In this document: in pieces, positions 41,719 to 52,580 of the stretch
Layout: every line of letters begins with the position of its first letter
Position numbering within the stretch: the stretch's first letter is position 1
Assembly (NCBI GenBank): GCA_037447655.1
Contig: JBBHKE010002158.1
Coordinates: 1-64,000, forward strand
Direction of reading: 5' to 3'
DNA from: Zygnema cylindricum
Lineage: Eukaryota; Streptophyta; Zygnematophyceae; Zygnematales; Zygnemataceae
Length of the DNA stretch: 64,000 bases
Made by a program: the position numbers and the translations under genes
The notes under the pieces: generated by a model
The model's input: only the letters and a program-made list of their open reading frames with translations
What the model was told of the DNA's origin: nothing
Databases searched by the model: none

Positions 41719-43649
41719 TATCTTAAGTAGACGCAAATGGCTCGCCACGTTAGCCATTTGTGTTCGATACATATAAACTTTTTGAAGACAGGATGCCGCG
41801 ACACTCGACAAGATGTTCACGTTATCCAAAGAGTAGTTTTAGTCCAAACTCGGTCGATGATGGAGGAAAGTCCTAAGGTCGACCGCATCATTTTCAGCGC
41901 CTGTAGAGGTAGCCAATAATAATCATTAAATAGCTTTACGTTACCAAAAAGGTAGGGATAAATTATAATGCGTTTGAAACAAGGTACGCGACAAAGTGGT
42001 TTTCTTTTTGACATTGCTTAATAAACTAAAATTTAAAATAGCAGGATAGGAGGTTTAATAGTGGAAATTAATCAACAAACAAGAATTTTAGAAGAAATTT
42101 TCAAGGTGAGTACCTTGGAGCTATCAATAATCAAGAAATCTAATTGGGTATGATAAGGCAACTAGACCAAGGACTCGACTCATGTTACTACACGGGTTTC
42201 TTAAGAATATAAAGACATAGGGATACAATTATTTATAAACATATACATACAATATTTGTACATGCGTGTATATATGTGTGACGGCAAACAAAATGGAAAA
42301 ATATCGACTACATAACCAATTTGCTAAAGAAATCCTTTCGTGAACACCGTCTCCTGTTATTTCCTCATGAATTGCATTTGACAGTAATGAGTTCCAGAAT
42401 GACAACTCCAAAACTACTCATAGAAACGCCACAAAAATCACATATGTTAATTCTAAAAAATCGTAAGTTACCAAACAATTATTCTTACCAGCAATTTCGA
42501 AAATAAACAAAAACAATGAAGGATTTCTCAGCCACTACGATGGAATCGAAGGAGTTTCTTATGTTAACAGAAAAAAAACAACTTCTTTATGTGTGGATAA
42601 ATTCATCTTAATTGTTTTTTATGAACATACACATGTTTGACTCCTAAAAAAAAAAAAATCAAAATTGTGCTCTAGGGAAAAATGGAAAAGCTGATCTCAC
42701 CTTTAAACGTCGCTTTTCGCTGTGACTTGATAAGTAGAGTAATACTCCGGATCCATGTAACCATGAGTTCTAGCAATTGCAGTTCTCTTCGCTAATTCCT
42801 CTTTGTTTTCATTGTCCTTTAGAAGACCGAAATCACAAACTTTCGCTTAAAAAAGTATGAGAGTCCGAATTGAATTTGCCTTGAAACACGAGGAGCGTTT
42901 TATCACGTTTTAGGACACAATTTATGCCCAGATGCCATTTCTCGTTATTCTGCACAGGGTTCATTTTTGGTTACCAAATGTACAATGCATGTTATTCGTT
43001 TGTCACATACAACTTCAGCACATTGAAAAATGCGCTATAGGACACTTGACGGGAGATCTTTGCACAATGAACTAAAATCTAAATGACATTACTATAGATA
43101 ACAAGACCCCTAGAAATGAATGAAAGAAAAGAAATCCAAAATACACTTTCAGGTCAACCAGAAGCTGGCAGAATAAAAAAGATAAGAGACTACAAAAACA
43201 GTACAGCGTGCATAAGCAAGCAATCCAACATAAAGTATTTTAGTTTGATAGATAGATTGAAATTTGTGAACTAAAATTTTAATTACTAAACCAGTTCAAC
43301 TGATTGAATATAAGACCAGCGTGACATGAAACATTAACTTATTCAGTTTCATTTTAAGCATTAAGAAAAATCTAATTTGCAAGTAAAAACTCAAGCACAC
43401 ACACCCGCAAGAAACATCTCTATAGGACAAAATTCGGAAAAAAATGAAAATAAGATTTTAATTATTGATTCAATCTTAATAAATGGCTTGTATATTACCT
43501 GCATAGTTGTGTCCAAAAAGATATTGTCTGCCTTAACATCGCAATGAATAATCGTCAGTTTTGCTTGCGTGTGAAGATATCGCAATACTTCGGCAGCTCC
43601 AAGAGCGATATCCACTCGTTGTTCAAATGTCAAAACAAGTTGACTTGTG
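41719..43649 (-). pseudogene. Receptor-like protein kinase remnant (split gene)
   Basis: Four minus-strand pieces fall in kinase order. Piece 1 (43,499-43,649): RVDIALGAAEVLRYLH and the catalytic loop IIHCDVKADNIFLD, ending at a good donor CAG|GTAATA. Piece 2 (42,701-42,845): KVCDFGLLKDNE, then ARTHGYMDPEYYSTYQ and AKSDV, ending AG|GTGAGA. Piece 3 (42,413 downward): after acceptor GAGTAG, FGVVILELIT, then a stop at 42,365-42,367. Piece 4 (about 41,719-41,915): VAASCLQKVYMYRTQMANVA, the subdomain XI region, after an internal stop. HCD instead of HRD marks a non-RD kinase. A TAA at 42,703-42,705 sits where the conserved Tyr of SDVYSFG is expected. The N-lobe and ectodomain are missing. Domain identity is clear; exon limits are approximate. 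Confidence 0.7.
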
Positions 43650-43689
43650 CTGATTTGGAAGAACGCCAAAAAAGAAATCTTAATAACTT

Positions 43690-44055
43690 CTCTATCTCTC
43701 TCCATCCCCCTCTTTTTCTCTCCCTTTTTTCCACTCTCCGTCTCTCCTATCTGTTTCTCCCCCGTCCCTCTCCCCCCCTCTCTCCCCTCTCCCTACATCC
43801 ATTTCTTCCTTTGTCCATTATTTCCCTCTCCCTTTCCCTCTCCCTATCTCTCTCTCTCTTCACCTCCCTTTTGTTCTCCTCTACCTCTCACGCTCTCCAT
43901 CTCTCCAACTTTACCTCTCTCCCTCTCTCTTCTTCCTCTCTCCCTCTCTCCCTCTCTCACTCTCCCCGTCTCTCTCACTCTCCCCGTCTCTCTCCCCCTC
44001 CCTCCCTCACTCTCCCTCTCCCAGTCACTCTCACTCTCCCTCTCCTTCTCTGCAT
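43690..44055. repeat. Pyrimidine-only tract (CT-rich)
   Basis: Plus-strand CTCTCCCTCT units, the complement in type of the purine tract at 37,498-37,992. Together they bracket the kinase region in inverted orientation. The open frames here (Leu/Ser/Pro-rich) are composition artefacts. Confidence 0.85.
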
Positions 44056-44079
44056 CTTATTAAATTGGCAGGTGAATGA

Positions 44080-44538
44080 CGGTTGAATACAGGGTAGAAT
44101 GTGCATTTTCCAACAGCAAAAGCTTCAAGCCATTACAATAGGAGTTAATGTCACCCCCGGTATACTTATAATCCTAAATTTTCCCTGCAGTTATAACCTC
44201 ATTCTGCTCACTTGCTAGGACAAATGACTCCCGCAAAGCCTTCCATATATCAGATGCTTTAGAGATATTGATATATGTCATGTTCAGATCTTCGGACAAG
44301 TGTAGTTTGAGGGCAATGCATTCGCATTTTTTTTTTCAAAATCAGAATCCGTATTCGGAAGAACATCGGAAATCACATCATACAATCTCACTTGCTTAAG
44401 GTAAGACTTAGTCAAATCCGCCCAATATAAATATTTTTGGCCATTAAACACCGAGATCCGTGAGGGTGGTCCCGTGACCTGTTGATTTGAGGCAACCGGT
44501 GACCCAGAGGAGGAAGAAGAAGCACCAGCAGTTGCCAT
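44080..44538 (-). pseudogene. Copia G gag
   Basis: Start at 44,538 (MATAGASSSSSGSPVAS), then VTGPPSRISVFNGQKYLYWA over the primer site and RLYDVISDVLPNTDSDF. After a frameshift at about 44,330 it continues to a DYKYTGGDINSYC block, with a stop before it. It lacks the zinc knuckle, being cut near 44,080 by the pyrimidine tract. Confidence 0.7.
44465..44479 (-). other. Variant primer-binding site of copia G
   Basis: The plus strand reads GGTGGTCCCGTGACC and abuts LTR start TGTTGATTTG. It carries the same GTGAC variant as copia E. Confidence 0.5.
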
Positions 44539-45299
44539 AATATTCAGATTACCATAGAGGAAACTCTCGCTGAAACCTCAAAAAGACCGACTTCACAATG
44601 AAGCCCCAAGCAAACATTACACACAATAGGTCTGCAAATTTTCCACAATATAAAAAGTATAACAAAGAAAATTCATGCTGAATTTCACAGGGTTCTGCCA
44701 AAAGATCACAATGATCTTTTTATTCAAAAAAAAAACACAAAAACTGCTTCGCAGTTTTCCATTCACTAAATTCCTAACTCCAAAATCTTCTAAGTCTTAC
44801 ATATACAAAGTAAACCTACCGCTGATCTAAACCGTACCACATTAACCGTGGTTTGTTGGTACACTAAACATTAATCAAACTAAACCCCGCCATCTACCGT
44901 ACAAGTATTTACATCAATCCTTAACTCTACCCATTGCTAAAGTACGCAGTCAAAGTTAGTTCGCTGAAATGACGGCTCTGTCAATATTTCTCTTCCAAAA
45001 ATGAAGGCGAACTCCGTCCGCCGTCCGCGTATTCATTCATCATCAAAGATGAACCTCCACGTGTAAATCTAACCCCTCAAGTAAATCTATACTTTGACAA
45101 CCTACTCAACCAAGTTCGACTTCCCCACGGACTGACACGTGTACATAGAGGGTACCAAATCTATGAACTCCCTTTGGAGTTACATACCACACCAAATCTT
45201 GTCTGTGTCAACTCAGGTTGGACACAAAAACCGGCAAAGTCTAGACTCTCTTTCTTACACACGAGATATAGAGAGGACTAAAGGTTTCCAAAACCAACA
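44480..45299 (-). repeat. LTR of copia G shared by a gag and a pol end
   Basis: TGTTGATTTGAGGC to TTCCAAAACCAACA, 820 bp. On the left it touches a primer site and gag; on the right it touches a purine tract (CTCCCTTAAACC) and RNase H. A normal element has one or the other on each LTR, so this single LTR is both a 5' and a 3' LTR. Confidence 0.7.
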
Positions 45300-45868
45300 C
45301 TCCCTTAAACCTTTAGACTCTTTCAGCCACTAAGTCCACATACCTCTCTACAAAGCTTCAACTTAGGTGCAGGTAAAGGCTAAGTCATCATATCTGCTTT
45401 CATCATCTCATCCGGCAAATAACTGAGTTTAAAATTATGTTCACCACATTCTCTCTTACAAAATGCAACTTTACATCAATGTGTTTGCTTTTGAAGTGAT
45501 GACTTGGGTTAGATGCAATCACTATAGCAGCTTGGTTGTCACACCACGTTATTTGAGGTCTATATTACATAAAACGAAGTTCTTGAAGGAGAGAATTTAC
45601 CCAAAGTAACTCATTGACAGCTGAGCTAGTTGCCATGTAATCAGCCTCGATTGTAGACTGAGCTGTGACATTCTAAAGCTTGCTGCTCCAGCAACATGTT
45701 ACACTTCCGATCTTCAGAATGAATCTGGTGGTGGAGCGGCGGCTTGGTATGACTATGTAGCTCGCATCGGTTCAAGTATGAATCTTGACCTCTTCTCCGC
45801 CGAAAGCAAGTCGTATATTCCGTGACCTTGCAAGGTACCAAAGGACCCTCTTAGCTACCTCCCAATCC
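45300..45868 (-). pseudogene. Copia G RNase H
   Basis: From 45,868 on the minus strand: DWEVAKRVLWYLARSRNIRL, a stop, RRSTTRFILKIGSVTCCWSS, AQSTIEADYMATSSAVNELL, WCDNQAAIVIASNPSHHFKS. Several stops. It is cut at 45,869 by the start of the gypsy LTR. Confidence 0.75.
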
Positions 45869-46060
45869 TGTCGTGCATGTGACAAAAGAAATGATAAACA
45901 TGCAACACAACCAGTTGAATGATAAAACTCAAAGAATTAAACAAGAAAGTCATGGACTATTCGAGAAATTTGCGACATAAATCCGTACAAGCAGCAAGTA
46001 ACAAATAAACATATCACATGAAATAGAAAGTTAAGGTGAGAGAGGAAGCTAAGAGGCTTA
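45869..46060 (-). repeat. Candidate 3' LTR of the gypsy element
   Basis: TGTCGTGCATGTGAC begins exactly where the copia G RNase H frame breaks. The segment ends just before the purine-tract complement TTTATTCCCCCCCCC. About 190 bp. It is a candidate from position only, because no second copy is present. Confidence 0.45.
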
Positions 46061-46067
46061 GTTTATT

Positions 46068-46102
46068 CCCCCCCCCAGCTCTTTAGCCTGCTAAAGAGCT
46101 GG
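46068..46102 (-). other. 3' polypurine tract with abutting perfect hairpin
   Basis: The minus strand reads CCAGCTCTTTAGC, AG, GCTAAAGAGCTGG and runs straight into a G9 tract then AATAAA. The hairpin arms are 13 bp and perfect (46,075-46,102), and the last Gs of the arm are the first Gs of the purine tract. Confidence 0.7.
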
Positions 46103-46269
46103 CTAATACAAATGGTTACTCTCGGCAGCCGTGATAAAACTAATGGCCGTTTGGAACGGCCGTCAAAGGATGGACCAAACACTCCATGTGAAATCCATGG
46201 TTGCAATGGTCGCATAGTAGCATGGAAGTTTCTCCGTCAACGCGATTTCAAAGTGTGCATTCTTTAGCC

Positions 46270-47660
46270 TCAATGATAGGCATGCGCATAGAATCCATAT
46301 CCTGATAGAGATCCGACAAATAACATGGGGCGCAATTATTTTAATGCTCTTGAAAGGTTCGCGTATCTGCTCCTTGAAGTCCTAGTATACCATTCGTGTC
46401 TACTCCGATAATTTGAAGAATATGAGGTGGAATATAGGTGTTCAAGGTATCGAAGGATTGATGTAGTAAGTAGACATAATCTCCCACACTGTAAGGCTTC
46501 TGCAAGGGACGGTAGTTGTTGCTCCGTGTATTGGCAAAGCGCAATGTATCGCGGTGCTGGGGGATCTGCAGGTTTTGAAAAGCCATGGGCATCTCTCGGG
46601 CAAAAACACCTTCTTGTTAGTAAGTTCTTCTAGAAAAACCTCGTTAGAAAGTAAGGGAAGCGGAAAGCTTGCGGCTTTCTCGATATTCTTTCCCAACACG
46701 GGTTGACGCCCAAATAATACATAGTATAGATTGAAATTAGCAAGACTCGCCTGTACCGACATTCGATACCCCATGGCAATATAACCAAAAAACTTGTCTC
46801 AACACTGTTATATGTTTCTCCAAACAATGTTTGCGTAATGCCCGCTTGAAGGTCTACACTGCACGTTCTGCAAATCCATCAGCCTGTGGATGATCGCGAC
46901 TGGTTCGACAATGGTCTATGAGAGCGTCATCTAGCATTTCTTAGAATTCTCCACGGAATTTAGTCCCTTGATTTGTGAGGACTTCGGCTAGAGCGCCGTA
47001 TCTCATAAAGACATGTTCCTTAAAAGCAGCGATGGTGATCTTAGCAGTTTTGTTTGGTTACGCTACTACTTCAACCCATTTGCTAAAATTTTCAATCATG
47101 ATCATTATATATTGTTTTCCTTTCCGAGATATCGGGAACGCGCTTGCCAAATCGCACGACTAGCGGTAAAATAACCCTTTGATAGGTAATGGTTGGAGGG
47201 TGTTGTGCCGGTTGCTAAATGAGGTGCGTAGACGATCAAAAATTGCACACTTTTTGACATCAGATTGCATCCTAGACCACCATTATCGTGCTTGCAGCAA
47301 GCTTAAGGTACGCTTGGCCCCATAATGACCCAGTACCGTGTGAATTTGTTCAATCAGCAAGAGGCGTGCAATAGGGCGAGGCATGTGTGTGTGACTACTG
47401 TACGCTAACAATTGAACTAGCAATCGAACTAACCAAAGATAATTTTTAGCTCTTTTCTTTACTCGTTCCTCCTCCTCGGATGTAGTGCCTCGTCGTACGG
47501 TTTGTGAGGAGAGGAAAATAATTAGTTGTCCATCTCGCCATGGATCTTGGGCAGAACGAGAGGCGGGCAGCGAAGCTAAAGAATGTGTGTTACAAAACCC
47601 TGCCGATATAGTAGCTAAGTCGTCATCAAAATTTTGTCGGACTTCATTGTCTGTGGTCAG
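46270..47660 (-). pseudogene. Gypsy integrase
   Basis: The zinc head is near 47,310 (EQIHTVLGHYGAKRTLSLL). The core starts near 47,150 with a stop, CDLASAFPISRKGKQYIMIM and ENFSKWVEVVA. Then come KEHVFMRYGALAEVLTNQG, where the catalytic Asp of the usual TDQG is Asn, and HPQADGFAERAV with the Glu. The 46,442-46,774 frame holds SVQASLANFNLYYVLFGRQ. The C-terminal domain at 46,341-46,592 reads YSVGDYVYLLHQSFDTLN and IPPHILQIIGVDTNGILGLQ. Several frame changes and the Asp-to-Asn change make it inactive. Confidence 0.8.
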
Positions 47661-47672
47661 TGGCAAAGGATT

Positions 47673-47949
47673 TCAAGAAATGTCGTCTACATTCAGACTA
47701 AGTAATCCTGGATGGTGAATTATTTCCACATCATATTCTTGTAAAATTAATGCCCATCTTGCTAATTTCCCTAACAGTTTTTCGTTTGTCATTAGCCAAT
47801 GTAAGGTTTGATGATTTGTTAAAGATGTGGTTTTCCGTAAAGGTAATGAAGAAAGTGTACAATATCCCAAACTGCCGCCAAACATTCTCTTTCATAACTA
47901 CCGTAATTTGAATCCGCGCGATTATTACTTCTGCTTGCGTAAGCAACAA
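47673..47949 (-). pseudogene. Gypsy RNase H
   Basis: The frame at 47,673-47,885 carries LTNHQTLHWLMTNEKLLGKL, ARWALILQEYDVEIIHHPG and NVDDIS, the C-terminal half of gypsy RNase H. The N-terminal part lies in another frame up to about 47,949 (ECLAAVWDIVHFL region). It follows RT and precedes the integrase zinc head. Confidence 0.82.
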
Positions 47950-48029
47950 CGTATTCTTCTCTTGTTAGTTCTCGCTGAGTTAAGATGGCCTTGATGCTAG
48001 GCTTACCAAATTTTGTTTGTCAACAGAAA

Positions 48030-49000
48030 GGTTATTTGTTATAAGGAGGTCGGAGAATTGTAGCACTAGAGAGGGCATCTTTCAACTTATGGAACGCTAA
48101 AATCTGATAAGGTCCTCTAACGAAAGGAACTTTTTTCTTGAGCAAATCGTTCAATGGTGAAGCGATAGTGGTGAAACTAGGAACAAACCTGCGATAATAA
48201 TTAGCTAATCCTATGAAGGCTCGAAGACTCATAAGATCAACGAGGTTGGCAGTTTGCTGATAGCCTCGGTTTTTGCTTCTAGTGGTGTGTTTCCATTGGA
48301 GGAAGGCACACCCTTGGACCCGAAAGTTCATTTAGTTGGATGACATTTTAATCGGACCTTTTTGAATTCAGTTAGGACCCAATCTATATGAGCTGCATGA
48401 TCTTCAATTGTGGTAGAGGCAATAATCAAATCATCAATATAACATCGTGCAAATTTGCAGCTACCTAAAACTAAATCCATTACTTTTTAAAAAAGTGCGG
48501 GGGGGTTCTTAAGTCCAAAAGGCATGACAGACCACTCCCAGCGACCATCACTACCCCAAAAGGCGGTTTTATGCTTTTCTTCTCCTCTATTTCAATCTGA
48601 TTAAAACTTGTCCTAAATTAAGAATGCTGAAATATTTAGCACCTCCTACATGATCAAATATATCTTCAGCCAATGGCATTTTTTATGACGATCTTGTATC
48701 GTTCTAGCATTGAGTTCACGATAATCGCGGCACATGCGGCAATCATTAAAGTTTACTTTGGCATCTTTTTTTCGGTGCTGCAAAAGTAGAGCCCGATCGA
48801 TAAATGAGGCCAACTTCCTCCAATTCAGCGCAGCGTTGGTCCACTAATTCCCATTTGATTTCAGATAAGCGATGTTTCAGCTTGAAAATGGGACAATCGT
48901 CTTTGGGATCTATAGACATGTTATAGGTGGTATGGCGACCAAGATCATTCATAGAGAAAGCAAAAACGTCGATATTTTGGAGAATCACTTTGTTCAAAAT
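48030..49000 (-). pseudogene. Gypsy reverse transcriptase
   Basis: N-terminal part at 48,746-48,997 (LQNIDVFAFSMNDLGRHTTY, CAELEEVGLIYRSGSTFAAP). The middle is broken by stops. The catalytic strand FARCYIDDLIIAS has YIDD at 48,430-48,441, preceded by MPFGLKNPPALF. The thumb/connection at 48,032-48,331 reads RAFIGLANYYRRFVPSFTTI and SPLNDLLKKKVPFV. Sequence style is Ty3/gypsy, not copia. Confidence 0.85.
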
Positions 49001-49373
49001 CTCATGTTCAGATTAAGAGAGATTAAAGCCAAATTTCCATTTAGGATTTTCCGAACTTTTAAACGTCATCGCTTCCATGGCTTGTGCAAAAGCTAGTGGT
49101 TCATCCGCGATAAGTGACTGACCTAATGAGTAAACAACCGGTGATTTCTTTAAGCAGTTTGTCCAATGGTGCCAACTGCGAGTAGAAGGCGTTGACATAT
49201 GAATACAGGAAGCAGATTGGGTAGCACTATATGTTGGAATAGAGCATGACATGTGGCTAGGGTTCAAGAAATCGTAGATTGTGACATCTGGAGAAGGTTT
49301 TATAAGGGATGGAAAGAGGAAAAATTGAGAAGGTGTCCCCAAAAGGGTGGCTAGAGATTGTGTATGTATGTGT

Positions 49374-50530
49374 TTAGAAATTGATGATGCATCCCCCCCC
49401 CCCAGCTAGATGAGACGGATGGGTTTGTGCATATCGACTTGCTGCAACCAAAGCCACGACAAACGAGGGATTGAGGTCCATTATCACGACCAAAAGGATC
49501 AACTCTTGTTCTAGTCGTAGAGCAACCATAGTGTTGGGAAGGAAATGCATAAGGTGTTTCCTTTCTGTGGCTGTAGGTGCATTTAGGCCGCCTGTGTGAA
49601 TATTTTTAAGCAGGCTCGGTCCATCACCAGAGAAAGCGTGAGAGTGTGGATAAGACACTAGAGTGGGGAGTACTTTGAGTGGTTGACCTGAGACGTTGAT
49701 GTTGTAATTCGGGGGGTGATGAGGCTGCAAACAAATTTGGACTTTGTGAAAAGGAAGAAGTGTTGTTTGAATTTTTGTAAAAGGGTGTCTGACTGAAAGA
49801 TTTCCTTCTCTTAGGCGACCACTATCAATCAAGTTGGTCCATTTTGGTCGGACCCGATGAGCTAAAGACCCGTGTCGAACGGCATCAATGATAAGAGGAG
49901 GACCAATTAATGCTTCTATCCGCTTGTAATTAACTAACACTGTAGGTCGAGGATCGTTATAGGCAGCCACGTTTTCCAAAACATATCCCAATGGTTGATT
50001 GAATGAATGCAAAAAATGCATGATACCAAGTAATTCAAAGAATAATTTAGTGGAAGGGTCAGCTAAGCCAAGACCTTTGCTTGCAGGTGACATTCCCATA
50101 CACTCCCAACATGCAAATAGAAGATAAATTGGTTCCACATCGAGAAGGTGTTGATTGCCTATCAAACAAATATCTTGAGGTAAGGTTGTATGCATGTGAG
50201 CAAAGGCAGATTTAGGGATAAGATGTGGATATTTTCCTTGTAAAAGATAACAGTGATGTGTCAAGGTTTTCCGAGCTAGAGGGTCAATGTCAACCACTAG
50301 TAATGTTTGATAAGTAATCTGTTATGAAGGCATGAAAGTAGAGAGGTACCTATGCTTGCGAATAGATCTAAAATGACTAGACCATCTTGATGAGGTTTGA
50401 CCTGAATTGGTTTCAAATTAATGTAAAGAAAACCGGAGTGATCTACAGAAAATAAGAGGAAGAGGTGGAACATGCGATAAAGGAATTTGAAGTGTGTGTT
50501 CGTAGATGTGATCAAAGTCGCGGGAATCAA
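49374..50530 (-). pseudogene. C5-cytosine DNA methyltransferase domain captured by the gypsy element
   Basis: About 385 codons in two frames meeting near 50,310. Frame 1 has motif I, ILDLFASIGTSLL (SAM binding). Frame 2 (307 codons, open from 50,297) has motif II VDIDPLARKTL, a LPQDICLIG stretch (motif III position), motif IV LLFACWECMGMSPASKGLGL with the nucleophile Cys but Glu where Pro is usual, KLFFELLGIMHFL, motif VI GYVLENVAAY, DAVRHGSLAHRVRPKWTNL (motif VIII position), ERKHLMHFLPNTM and a final MDLNPSFVVALVA (motif IX/X position). By memory of the families, KGL...LFFEL, ENV and AHR.R..W.NL resemble DNMT3-type enzymes. It sits between protease and RT in line with the polyprotein. The frameshift between motifs I and II inactivates this copy. 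Confidence 0.8.
49393..49407 (-). other. Candidate central polypurine tract
   Basis: The minus strand reads AGCT followed by G11 at the 3' end of the methyltransferase frame. The 3' tract at 46,068-46,080 likewise reads AGCT then G9. Internal purine tracts prime extra plus strands in some retroelements; that role here is inference. Confidence 0.4.
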
Positions 50531-50651
50531 TAATAAAATCTAGATTATCAAAAAGTTAATGCAAAGAATGACTTTCAGGCAGAATTTCCTATGCGGAAAG
50601 AGAATGAAAAGTTTCAAATCCCACCGCATTTCCGGAATAAACAGGGACAGA

Positions 50652-51593
50652 TTAGTTTGCGTGAGCCATAACCGGAATGGGTTGTCGTGCTGAAATTAGC
50701 GGGAGACAAATATTCTTTTCCGGATAATTGGTATGATGGTAAGAAAAAGTCTGATTGTATACATCAACGCCGCCTCCTACTCTAAAAACCACATCTTGCC
50801 CCACCAAACACTCATAATTACTACATTTGGTGACCAATGCGTGAGCACAAACTTTCGCAAAATCAGATTCTCTACCGTTTTGAAACCTAAAACACAGTGG
50901 ATTTAATGTCCAAAATTGGTTGGGTAGTTCTCGCTCAGGTGAGTAAATGTGTGGTGGTGGATCAGCTGTCAGACCTAGTTTGAGTGCAAAAGATGACCCC
51001 AAAATAACTGGTTTTGAACCGGTGTCCATAAGTGGTAATGACGGTATGACACCATTGATTGAAAATGCACCCTTCCGATTATCTAAAAAAATGATGTGTG
51101 GGTCAAGTGAAAAACGCTCGTTGGTAGAGATTGGTTTAAGAACGTCAAGATTACGATTCATTTGTAAAGCATGTAATGCAACAGATGAGATGGATCTGAC
51201 AGTAGTTTTAGGGTTGGGAGAATCGGAAATCATAATATGACTATCTTGAATTGAGCCGTCAAGAATGGCGAGTGCTTTTGCTATGATGATGGAAGTTGTT
51301 TCGGGCAAATTGGTTACGGTTTCTTTAGAAAATGATAATGGGAGAAGGGTACTAGATTGTTTACCCTCGCGATTGTGATAAAATGTTTCCATGTCAAACG
51401 TGTTTGCCCGCTTTTGAATGGTTGAATCTCGTAAAACTCGATCAGCTAGCGTGGGAAGATGGACATCTGTACAAGCCATACCAGTTAGATAACTCGGCGG
51501 TTTCATTTGAGCCATCAAGGCTGCAAACTGGTATTTGATCATAGCAACCAATTGAGTTTGCATTTCCTCTCTCTCTTTTTCTCGTCGAGACAC
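50652..51593 (-). pseudogene. Gypsy protease region (313-codon frame)
   Basis: Opens MSRREKEREEMQTQLVAMIK (probably internal to gag-pol). The aspartic protease motif is SLPLMDTGSKPVILGSSFAL (Asp-Thr-Gly intact). CLVGQDVVFRVGGGVDVYN follows, like the second protease half. It ends shortly before the methyltransferase. The frame is clean for 313 codons, the longest intact piece of the element. Confidence 0.75.
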
Positions 51594-52580
51594 TTTAGGT
51601 GTAGAGTGTTTTTTCTAGCTCCGTAACAGGTTGGACTACTTTGGCAGATCTAGCCAGTATTCTACCATATCGAATATGATTTTGAAAAGAAAATTTAAGG
51701 TTTTTAATGTGACAACGATACACACAATGTTCGGTCTGTTTGCAGTGTGTACAGGTCACAAAAATTTTCGGGCACACCCGAGCATCATGTTGGTCTTGCC
51801 ACATCGGAAACAAATCCGATAGGATGGTTGATTTGGTGGAGTTCCCATGGCTGGGACCCTTGGTGGCCGATTATTTGGCCCTAAGTTACGAGGATTTGGG
51901 GAATTGAAAGGGTTGCGATCTTTTTGAGGGGTTTTTGGTCGATCGTGGGCCTCCAACCAAACAATTCGTCATCTCGTATTCTATGGCGCATTGAGCTGCC
52001 TGGTTAAACGTAAATTTGAGACCATATGTTTGGGTAAGATGGCTTTGAATAAATTTCTTTAACCAGAAAAGAAACAGTCCAACAAAATTCTGGACAGCTT
52101 CGACATCTCATATTTGATCGGATAACTCTTCCCGCAAGGTCTCAATGCAGGCTCGTAAAGCAGGGGCAATTTCGCCCGGGTTACGCTCAAAATTTATAAA
52201 TTACTTACCTTGGTCAGGATTTTGCATACGATAGTCCTCTTGTAACAAAGTAAACATTTAGTGAGAGGGTCTAGTAACGGGATAGTCATCCCGGGTTGTG
52301 CCGAGACAGCGGCTCGGGCTGCAATGGCATACTAGTTGGGAACCTTTGCCACAACCGGGTCTAAAACATTGCCAATCGCATCTAAGACCTCGAGAATAGC
52401 AGCTTGATAAGGAAATTTTGATTGACCTACGACCTCAAGCATACCAGCATACTGTGGAGAATATTAAGTCATCGCAAGTATGCCATCATACTTGCGGGAA
52501 TGTAAGGTAAGGGCGGACCCGCGAAGTTAAGGCCCGAGAAGGGAGAAAGCGACACGCATGTCAAATATATTTTGGTAACA
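51594..52580 (-). pseudogene. Gypsy gag capsid and double zinc knuckle
   Basis: Capsid-like residues VVAKVPN near 52,340, FLFWLKKFIQSHLTQTYGLK and FTFNQAAQCAIEYEM at 52,090-51,970, in broken frames. Then a Pro/Asn-rich linker (51,756-51,956) and two knuckles read across a frame change: CFRCGKT...HDARVC and CTHCKQTEHCVYRC. Confidence 0.7.

Noticed and set aside
43544-44086. 180- and 138-codon Ser/Leu/Pro ORFs
   Set aside because: Same composition effect in the pyrimidine tract, partly antisense to the kinase exon.
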